Positions 58,068-64,000 of a stretch of 64,000 nt of DNA are shown one piece after another. The notes under the pieces were generated by a model. It had not been told where the DNA came from. It ran no database searches and saw only the letters and a list, made by a program, of their open reading frames with translations. The stretch is taken from positions 8,385 through 72,384 of the forward strand of contig CBDUZS010000004.1 of the NCBI GenBank assembly GCA_965371785.1, read 5' to 3'. Position 1 is the stretch's first letter. Every line of letters begins with the position of its first letter. This DNA comes from CBDUZS01 sp965371785. GTDB taxonomy: Bacteria; Fermentibacterota; Fermentibacteria; Fermentibacterales; JCC-6. The position numbers and the translations under genes are program-made.

Positions 58068-58220
58068 GTGAAGACGACTATCGAGACGTTCCGCTGCATG
58101 ATGTGCGGTTACGAATACGAGGAGAAGGTCGAGGAGGGCGAGGACAAGGAACGAACCTGCCCCGAATGCCGCTCCAACAGTATAAGACATCTCATGAAGA
58201 AATCGAGGCCGCCTGGCTGA
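58068..58220 (+). CDS. Small zinc-ribbon-like protein, 50 residues
   Basis: Starts at GTG 58068, nine bases after GGAGGAG. Two CxxC pairs, in FRCMMCGYEYEE and RTCPECRSN, with a charged linker, as in rubredoxin-like or zinc-ribbon modules. A C-terminal basic tail follows. It is inside the kor-hdr operon, between the second Sec HdrA and HdrC. It could bind zinc or iron and serve as a small electron carrier or assembly factor; too short for more. Confidence 0.7.
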   Translation: MKTTIETFRCMMCGYEYEEKVEEGEDKERTCPECRSNSIRHLMKKSRPPG

Positions 58221-58248
58221 CCTCTGCAGGGAGAGATCGGGGTTACGG

Positions 58249-58752
58249 ATGACAGGCAAGAGTGAGAAGGATGAACCGGTAAGAGTCAACTTCGCCTTCC
58301 GTCGCAAGCTTGCTGAGAAGGTGGAGGGGAACCTGGCGAGCTTCTGTTACCAGTGCGGAGCATGCGTTGGTGACTGTCCGGCAATGACGTACAGCAGCAC
58401 TTTCAACCCCAGGGAGATTATGCTCAAGGTCCTGTACGGACTCGAGGACGAACTCATCTGCGAGAACTCGATAGTATGGCAATGCACGAACTGCTACAAC
58501 TGCTCCGAACGCTGTCCGCAGGATGTGAAACCGGTCGAGGTCATCATCTCTCTGAAGAACATGCTGGCCGACAAGGGAATCTATCCCGAGGCGGTTGACA
58601 GGATAATCACGACCTTCGAGGAGACCGGGCGGACTGTACCCTACAGCAAGGCTCTGGAACGGCAGAGGGATGCCTTCGGACTCCCCCCCCTCGAACCAGT
58701 ACCCATGGAAGAGATCAGGAAACTCTTCGGACCGGAGGGTGAGGAGGACTGA
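58249..58752 (+). CDS. hdrC: Heterodisulfide reductase subunit C
   Basis: 167 residues with two 4Fe-4S motifs, CYQCGACVGDCP near 33 and CTNCYNCSERCP near 82, followed by the helical part shared by HdrC proteins. The TGA stop overlaps the ATG of the hdrB gene (ATGA). It joins HdrA to HdrB. Confidence 0.92.
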   Translation: MTGKSEKDEPVRVNFAFRRKLAEKVEGNLASFCYQCGACVGDCPAMTYSSTFNPREIMLKVLYGLEDELICENSIVWQCTNCYNCSERCPQDVKPVEVIISLKNMLADKGIYPEAVDRIITTFEETGRTVPYSKALERQRDAFGLPPLEPVPMEEIRKLFGPEGEED

Positions 58753-59651
58753 TGACGAAAAGTGCTCAAAGTACAAAACGCTTCGCCTTCTTCCCCGGCT
58801 GCCTTATCCCAGCTCGACATCCCGCCATGGAGTTCGCCATACGGGAAACCCTGCCGAAGCTCGGCATAGAGATCGTAGACCTGCATGGCACATCCTGCTG
58901 TCCCGATCCCATCTACTTCAAGTCGAAGGACAAACTCAACTGGCTCGCTGTAGCCGCGAGGAACCTGACGATCGTCGAGGAAACAGGCCTGGACGTATTC
59001 ACCAACTGCTCGGGATGTACCGCCACACTCTCCGAGACCGTTCACCTCCTGGAAAACCCCGAACTCAGGGACAAGGTCAACCGTCGTCTGAAGAGGATAG
59101 GCAGGGAGTACAAGGGAACCACGAAGGTAAGACACATAGCAACACTGGTACGTGACGAGGCCGGGTATGAAAAGATCAGGGAATCGGTCACCAGGCCTCT
59201 CGAGGGTCTGAAGGTAGCGATCCACTACGGCTGTCATCTGCTGAAACCCAGCAACATCATGCAGGTCGATAATCCTGACAATCCTGAAGTTCTCGAGAAG
59301 ATGATCGAAGCCCTCGGGGCAACTCCCGTACGCCACAGGAACTGGTACCTCTGCTGTGGCAAGGCATGCCAGACGGAGGATATACCATCGAACATGATGC
59401 GGGATCTGCTTGGAACTGTGAACGACGAGAATGCCGACATCCTCGGCATGATTTGCCCGACATGTTTCGGGCAATTCGATTTCGGTCAGATGAAGATATC
59501 GAAGATGTTCGATGAGGATTTCAACACTCCTCCCGTCTACTACTTCCAGCTGCTGGCATATGCACAGGGGGTTCCGTACGAGAAACTGGGTTTCAACAGA
59601 CAACGCTACAAACCCGAGTGCCTTTTGAAGTGGCAGGAGACAAACGTCTAG
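58752..59651 (+). CDS. hdrB: Heterodisulfide reductase subunit B
   Basis: 299 residues. Two CCG-type cluster domains: FFPGCLIPAR near 13, CCPDP near 50 and NCSGCTATL near 93; then HYGCHLLKPSN near 160, YLCCGKAC near 200 and CPTCFGQFD near 238. These bind the paired non-cubane 4Fe-4S clusters that reduce a disulfide. It ends the operon. Bases 59307-59361 within this gene appear again, unchanged, at the very end of the window. Confidence 0.93.
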   Translation: MTKSAQSTKRFAFFPGCLIPARHPAMEFAIRETLPKLGIEIVDLHGTSCCPDPIYFKSKDKLNWLAVAARNLTIVEETGLDVFTNCSGCTATLSETVHLLENPELRDKVNRRLKRIGREYKGTTKVRHIATLVRDEAGYEKIRESVTRPLEGLKVAIHYGCHLLKPSNIMQVDNPDNPEVLEKMIEALGATPVRHRNWYLCCGKACQTEDIPSNMMRDLLGTVNDENADILGMICPTCFGQFDFGQMKISKMFDEDFNTPPVYYFQLLAYAQGVPYEKLGFNRQRYKPECLLKWQETNV

Positions 59652-59694
59652 CCTGCACATCTCCCAGGCGTCTGATCGATTACCTTATGGAAAA

Positions 59695-60644
59695 GTGAGG
59701 GGCATGCATCGCATGGCCCCTGGCGGTGAGTTCATAGCCAGGGTCGGCAGGGCCGGGAGCGGTCCTGGAGAGTTCCTCGCACCCGCTGACCTCTGTATTC
59801 TCTCTTCCGGTGCAGTTGCGGTGTCCGATCCGCGGGGCAGACTCCTGAGCATATTCAGGCCTGACTATTCATTCGACCGTGTTGTCGATGGCTTCTACCC
59901 GAACAGCGCCATTTGTCATGCAGCCGGCACCGGGAGAGGCGATAGTCGGATATCAGAAGATCATACGACCCAGAGACAACCAGTTCGGATACACTCTCGC
60001 GAGGTGGGAGGAGGGACCCGAACCGGTCGTCGAATACCCTCTCGCAGACCGAAGACTTCAACCCGGAAGACATCGCTTCATCGTTACTCGAGGATGACAT
60101 TAAGTTTGCAGTCGCAGGCGACGGCACCGTATACGCCTCCGTCAGCTCAACGGACTCGTGGGAGGTTCTCGGCTTCTCGGCGGACGGGGAAGAGATCTTC
60201 TCTATGGAGAGCCCCTTCTCCCCGGTAGAGAAGACAGAGGAAGAGCTGGAGGTTGAGATCGAGGAGTTCGAGAGAATGATAGCAAGCAGTGCGGGTGGAA
60301 GGCACGGCGGCGGAGGAGGTGGACACGGTGGAGGAGAATTCACATTCGAGCCGGAAGCGATGAAGATCGCCATAGCTGCCCTCTTCATCGATTCCGAAGA
60401 CAGGATATGGGTCCGGAGCGGCGTGCACGCCGATCCCTGGTTCGACGTGTTCGACGAAGAAGGAAGAGAGCTCTTCACGTCATCATTCGACCCCGGAACA
60501 GATGAGTTCATCGATATGGAAGTGATCATCAGCCCGTACGGTTTTGCCGCATTCGAGGGGAACCCCTTCAGCTACCCCAGGGTATACATCCTCGAACTCG
60601 ACGCCCTGGTACCCGAAGATCCCGAAAGGGGAGCAGGATCCTGA
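59695..60644 (+). pseudogene. Frameshifted six-bladed beta-propeller protein remnant
   Basis: Protein-like sequence runs through three frames in turn. Frame 1 from 59695 reads FIARVGRAGSGPGEFLAPADL and a blade-like repeat; near 59915 it moves to frame 2 (GEAIVGYQKIIRPRDNQFGY); near 60050 it moves to frame 3 (DDIKFAVAGDGTVYASVSS) and ends at 60644. The N terminus lacks a signal peptide. Blade-like repeats and a Gly/His-rich loop (RHGGGGGGHGGGEF, near 60299) suit an exported beta-propeller. Two frame changes plus a lost start fit a dying gene; consensus sequencing errors would be another explanation. Confidence 0.7.
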
Positions 60645-61141
60645 CCCCGGGATGTTTGCGAATCCCTGTACAAGGAGGAAGAGAATTCCGGCTTCCGGAG
60701 AGCGCGGGACGTCCTCAGCACCGCTCATAGTGCCCCTATCTCTTTGATAGGCCTGATTTACACCTATATTCTTGCGTCAGGGAAAACACAACTGGATCAG
60801 ACGTGCCGGGATGATAACCAGGGTGGTTTTACCGAGCGAACGAAAACGAAAATCCTGTCGCCAAGAGGCATTTCGGTCTAAACCCCTTCTTTGGCTTTCC
60901 CTCCGGTCGGAAACAAAAGGGCTCTTGCGGTTGTCGGTATGCCTTCTCTTTGAAATGACGCTTGACAAGAGTGATCGACTATGGTTGTTTGATAATTACT
61001 GGAAAGGATAGAGTTCGGTGACTCGGACAGTTATCTATTCCCGCCCCATCTACGTTTAGCCCGCTATTCACCAATTCTGATTCGGACAGGCGGAAACCCG
61101 AGAGATGAGAGCAACTGTCTCTCTGCTAAGAGGCTCTAAGA
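60645..61141. other. Gap before the osmolyte genes
   Basis: 497 bases without a convincing gene. A TTGACA hexamer (60962-60967) and GATAAT (60991-60996) occur on the plus strand but are 23 bases apart, too wide for a normal promoter. No hairpin terminator or RNA gene seen. Confidence 0.4.
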
Positions 61142-61984
61142 ATGTTTACTGCGAACACGTTGATTTCGATTCTGACCCATCTTGAGTCTGTTTTTCAAAA
61201 CATACAGCGAGCTGTAGCCGCTGGCGACGTTGATTCTACCCAGAAAACTGCACGTAATGCCAAAGGGGATTCCGTTAGATGGTTCGACCTTGCAGCCGAC
61301 GAGGCGGCCTGCAGTTACATAGAGGAGCATTTTCCTTATCCGGTCGTCTTGCTATCAGAAGAGGGTTCACCTCGCGAGTTTGGTACCGGGCAACCGGAAT
61401 TCACGCTGGTACTGGATCCCGTAGACGGCTCGGACAACTTTGCGCGCGGAATAGCGCCCGTTGGCATGGCTGTCGCATTAATTCCATATTCGTGCCCGAT
61501 CTCAGTTGAAACGGTTCAATATGCATTGGTAGGCAACCTGGTCACCGGGCAGATATGCACTGCGGAGCAGGGAAACGGCGCGTTCTGCAACGGTAAGCGG
61601 ATCCGCACGGGTCCATGCAACTTTCTCGAGAGTGCTATGATCAGTTGCGAAATGAATCATTTTGCTGTGAGAGCGCCCCTGGCCAATGTCCTTTCCCGTG
61701 CCCGGGGGGTTCGTACCTTAGGATGCGCCACTCAAGCAATAGCTTTGGTTGCTTCCGGTTCCATCGACGCGCATTTGGATCTGCGTGGTCGCCTTACACC
61801 TGAGAACTTCCTGGCTCCTTCTCTCATTCTCACAGAGGCAGGAGGAACCATATCCGGGCCGGAAGGAGAACCGATTCCTGATATCACATGTCTAACGCAG
61901 CGTTTTTCGATTATTGCCAGTGGCTCACACGAACTGCACGCAGTTCTTGTTCGACAATTAAAAGGTGATGCCATATGCACATGA
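61142..61984 (+). CDS. Inositol-monophosphatase-family phosphatase
   Basis: 280 residues of the lithium-sensitive phosphatase superfamily. Metal-site motifs: EEG near 79, LDPVDGSDNF near 97, and the C-terminal LDLRGRLTPENFLA region before EAGG. In this last motif an Asp usual in inositol monophosphatase is Glu; the wording is closer to archaeal-type IMPase/FBPase. It overlaps the next gene by ten bases. That gene makes di-myo-inositol phosphate phosphate, so this enzyme probably removes its phosphate, or releases inositol phosphate. Bases here look more AT-rich and codon use more varied than in the redox clusters. Confidence 0.85.
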   Translation: MFTANTLISILTHLESVFQNIQRAVAAGDVDSTQKTARNAKGDSVRWFDLAADEAACSYIEEHFPYPVVLLSEEGSPREFGTGQPEFTLVLDPVDGSDNFARGIAPVGMAVALIPYSCPISVETVQYALVGNLVTGQICTAEQGNGAFCNGKRIRTGPCNFLESAMISCEMNHFAVRAPLANVLSRARGVRTLGCATQAIALVASGSIDAHLDLRGRLTPENFLAPSLILTEAGGTISGPEGEPIPDITCLTQRFSIIASGSHELHAVLVRQLKGDAICT

Positions 61985-63363
61985 TAGATAATAAGGCAAT
62001 CCCAGCATTTACGGGGACGGTACTACCAGCCCTGATACTGGCTGCTGGCGAGGGACACCGCCTGAACGGACTGAATGAAGGAAGCCCAAAGCCTCTAACC
62101 CCGGTGCTCGGTCTGACTCTCCTAGAAAGAGCCATATTGTCGTGCAAAGAGGTTGGGGTCCTGGAGTTCTATGTGGTAATTGGATGTCATGCGGACAAAA
62201 TGATCCCCTACCTGAGAGCACTCGAGCAGAGATTATCCGTCTTGATCAAACCAGTAGAGAACCCGAATTGGAGAGAGGGGAATGGATCCTCCGCCCTTTC
62301 AGCAGCTCCCTATATTAGTCGTCCATTTTTTCTTTTGATGTGTGATCACCTCTTCGATCCTGCGATTTTACAACTGCTGCTTACAGCAGGAGAGAATACA
62401 ACAGACTGTCTGCTGGCAGTTGATCGTCATACTGATCGTGTTTTTGATCTGGATGACGCTACCAAAGTCCAGATGGATGGAGATGTCATTACCGGTATCG
62501 GCAAGGGGAAAGCATCCTTCGATGGCATTGATACCGGGTTCTTCCTCTGTCAACCCTCTCTGTTTGATGCTCTGGAGGTTGCCAAGGATAGGGGTCAACA
62601 CTCCCTTTCAGCCGGTTTCGGTGAGTTGATAAGGAATCGCGAATTCCGAGCCGTCACAATTGGAAAGCGGTTCTGGTTCGACATCGACACACCGAATAGT
62701 CTGGTTAGTGCCAAGAGGGCCTTGCTGCAGAGTCTGTCAAAACCCGACGAAGACGGCTTTGTTGCTCGTTATCTAAACCGTCCCGTGTCGCGCCGGATTT
62801 CTGAGATACTTGTCCGCACTCCTATCACTCCCAACGGAATCTCTCTGCTGAGTTTCGCGGTCGGCATCGTTGGAGCAATCATGTTCTGTCTGGGCGGATA
62901 TATATGGACGATCCTGGCCGGTCTGGTGATCCAGCTATCCTCCATCGTCGATGGATGTGATGGCGAGGTTGCCAGGCTCAGATTCCAGTCGAGCAAGTTC
63001 GGTGGGTGGTTTGATACTATTCTGGACAGGTATGCCGACACCGCAATAGTGGCCGGAGTCTCATTCGGATATTGGCTTGCACACCCGCATGCAGCGATAT
63101 GGCTGGGTGCCATATTCGCTATGACGGGCTTCATCATGGCAAGCTACGTCAAGAAGGAGTTTGTGATTCGCTATCAGTCGAACCCTCCAGGTGGACTATT
63201 TGGAAAGCTCATCAAGAGGGACTCGCGAGTCTTTGCAATAATGCTGGGTGCGATTGTCAACCTGCCGTACGAGATTATGGTATCATTAGGCCTTTTGTCT
63301 CACGTTGGGATCGGATGGATTCTACTGAAGGGTCATAGACAAATGAAGCTGCAACGGCAGTAA
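61975..63363 (+). CDS. Bifunctional inositol-phosphate cytidylyltransferase / di-inositol-phosphate-phosphate synthase
   Basis: 462 residues. N-terminal nucleotidyltransferase: ALILAAGEGHRL near 18, SPKPLTP near 40, GNGSS near 103 and MCDHLFD near 122. C-terminal CDP-alcohol phosphotransferase domain with hydrophobic segments and the full motif DGCDGEVAR, then G, D and D in GGWFDTILD (about 323-353). This fusion matches the IPCT-DIPPS enzyme that activates inositol 1-phosphate with CTP and joins a second one to make the phosphate of di-myo-inositol phosphate, a compatible solute known mainly from thermophiles. The inositol phosphate synthase is not in the window. A phospholipid role of the phosphotransferase is the alternative. 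Confidence 0.85.
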   Translation: MHMIDNKAIPAFTGTVLPALILAAGEGHRLNGLNEGSPKPLTPVLGLTLLERAILSCKEVGVLEFYVVIGCHADKMIPYLRALEQRLSVLIKPVENPNWREGNGSSALSAAPYISRPFFLLMCDHLFDPAILQLLLTAGENTTDCLLAVDRHTDRVFDLDDATKVQMDGDVITGIGKGKASFDGIDTGFFLCQPSLFDALEVAKDRGQHSLSAGFGELIRNREFRAVTIGKRFWFDIDTPNSLVSAKRALLQSLSKPDEDGFVARYLNRPVSRRISEILVRTPITPNGISLLSFAVGIVGAIMFCLGGYIWTILAGLVIQLSSIVDGCDGEVARLRFQSSKFGGWFDTILDRYADTAIVAGVSFGYWLAHPHAAIWLGAIFAMTGFIMASYVKKEFVIRYQSNPPGGLFGKLIKRDSRVFAIMLGAIVNLPYEIMVSLGLLSHVGIGWILLKGHRQMKLQRQ

Positions 63364-63705
63364 TTACGGGAATCCGCACCACGCCGTCAATAAACGGTCT
63401 CCTATTCGAGTTTTTCAGTTCTAAGGCACACCATACTATTTCAATAGAAACGTTTGCCCATTCACAAAACACATATTCTTCTCGATCCAAGCTGAATCTT
63501 CTGACTTACCATTCAAAAGCAATTCCTGCTCATGGAATACTTCTTACGCTGCCCCGCCTGAAAACCCCGGCAGGGGATCAGGATCCTGACCAGCTGAGAT
63601 TTGCACATCGCGATCGAATTTTTTAGACCGAGCATACCCCTTGCAACGAATACCCGAGCCTTCTCCCGTTCCCGCGAATGTACGGAGTCCCAGGAAAGGA
63701 AAACC
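63364..63705. other. Gap between osmolyte genes and TldD-like gene
   Basis: 342 bases without a supported gene. A 13-base sequence CAGGATCCTGACC at 63579-63591 also occurs at 60634-60646. No promoter, terminator or RNA gene is convincing. Confidence 0.4.
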
Positions 63706-64000
63706 ATGCTCGACAGGCTGAGGAAGAAGATAGCCGGGATCAATGCCGATTTCGTCGACATCAGGTACGAGATCAAGAGGGAAACCCGGATATCGTGTAA
63801 AGGCCCTGAGATAACGGAAGCCGGATCCAGCACAACGGATGGCTACGTTGTAAGGGTCCTCAAGGACAAGGGTTTTGCCGCAACCGCCGTCACCCGCGAA
63901 GAGGATATCGAGAGAGGGCTGAACCTGGCTCTGGAGCGCCAGAGGGAAGCCCTCGGGGCAACTCCCGTACGCCACAGGAACTGGTACCTCTGCTGTGGCA
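63706..64000 (+). CDS. TldD/PmbA-like protease N terminus, chimeric 3' end
   Basis: The frame from ATG 63706, with AGGA upstream, encodes a TldD/PmbA N-terminal domain: DFVDIRYEIKRETRIS, GYVVRVLKDKG and AATAVTREEDIERGLNLAL. TldD/PmbA form a zinc-dependent peptidase complex. From 63946 the bases are an exact copy of 59307-59361 and stay in frame, so the protein suddenly reads as HdrB (ALGATPVRHRNWYLCCG). Real TldD coding therefore probably stops near 63945, and the join is an assembly error or a recombination. Confidence 0.75.
   Translation, partial: MLDRLRKKIAGINADFVDIRYEIKRETRISCKGPEITEAGSSTTDGYVVRVLKDKGFAATAVTREEDIERGLNLALERQREALGATPVRHRNWYLCCG
63946..64000 (+). repeat. 55-base exact duplication of internal hdrB segment
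   Basis: Bases 63946-64000 are identical to 59307-59361 in the same direction; the base just upstream differs (63945 G, 59306 C). The match runs to the last base of the window. A repeat of exactly 55 bases at an end is a common signature of a k-mer overlap in short-read assembly graphs. Confidence 0.95.

Noticed and set aside
54379..59651. True CoM/CoB heterodisulfide reductase of a methanogen
   Set aside because: No methanogenesis genes; neighbours and start signals are bacterial, so the disulfide substrate must differ.
60299..60345. Gly-rich tandem repeat as a CRISPR or satellite
   Set aside because: It is a short Gly/His-coding low-complexity stretch without spaced repeats.
60962..60996. 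TTGACA/GATAAT promoter for the osmolyte genes
   Set aside because: The 23-base spacing is too long for a normal sigma-70 promoter.

Overview
The window looks like a chromosomal stretch of an uncultured, strictly anaerobic bacterium. Most of the coding capacity is iron-sulfur and flavin redox enzymes: four HdrA-type genes, three MvhD-type domains, HdrB/HdrC, Nuo-like diaphorase subunits, an Nfn-type transhydrogenase and a 2-oxoacid:ferredoxin oxidoreductase. There is no oxygen-linked enzyme, rRNA, tRNA, CRISPR array or recognisable transposase. The protein styles recall deep-branching fermentative candidate phyla, but the lineage is only a guess from gene content.

Layout. (1) 1-11.2 kb, plus strand: an Flx/Hdr cluster (partial HdrA, MvhD/FlxD, two dicluster ferredoxin proteins, an FAD/NAD(P) reductase, HdrC, and a 1493-residue HdrA with a GltD-like module inserted), then a DUF1847 protein. 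(2) 11.3-13.7 kb: a DUF1576 membrane protein, a small unknown protein and a lipoprotein ending at a clear terminator. (3) 26.5-13.7 kb, minus strand: one long redox and signalling operon (NfnA, NfnB, a regulator with Lrp/AsnC-like sensor domains, NuoE-, NuoF- and NuoG/GltD-like subunits, a soluble histidine kinase, and an NtrC-like regulator without GAFTGA). (4) 26.7-37.4 kb: three PEP-synthase-like ATP-grasp proteins lacking the usual phosphohistidine and PEP domains, with glutamate dehydrogenase and an OsmC protein between them. (5) 37.6-41.1 kb: sucCD and two-subunit class I fumarase. (6) 41.1-47.5 kb: a P-type ATPase, lipoprotein, small membrane proteins, a GNAT/metallo-beta-lactamase fusion and a Cys-rich small protein. 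(7) 47.8-59.7 kb, plus strand: korDABC running directly into hdrA-mvhD-hdrD-hdrA::mvhD-zinc ribbon-hdrC-hdrB. Both hdrA genes carry one in-frame TGA at the same motif position, followed by near-identical hairpins, and are best read as selenoproteins. (8) 59.7-64 kb: a frameshifted beta-propeller gene, a visibly more AT-rich pair of genes for di-myo-inositol-phosphate-type osmolyte synthesis, and the start of a TldD/PmbA gene. The last 55 bases of that gene are an exact copy of an internal hdrB segment, so the window end is probably a chimeric join.

How it fits together (inference): amino acids enter through glutamate dehydrogenase; 2-oxoacids are oxidised by Kor to give reduced ferredoxin, and SucCD conserves energy from the CoA ester; fumarase links to C4 acids. 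Hdr/Flx, Nfn and Nuo-like complexes would then redistribute electrons among ferredoxin, NADH, NADPH and disulfide-type acceptors by flavin-based bifurcation or confurcation. The kor-hdr(Sec) operon is the most distinctive system here. The three ATP-grasp paralogs and the redox operon carrying its own kinase and regulators are the other two candidates for undescribed biology.
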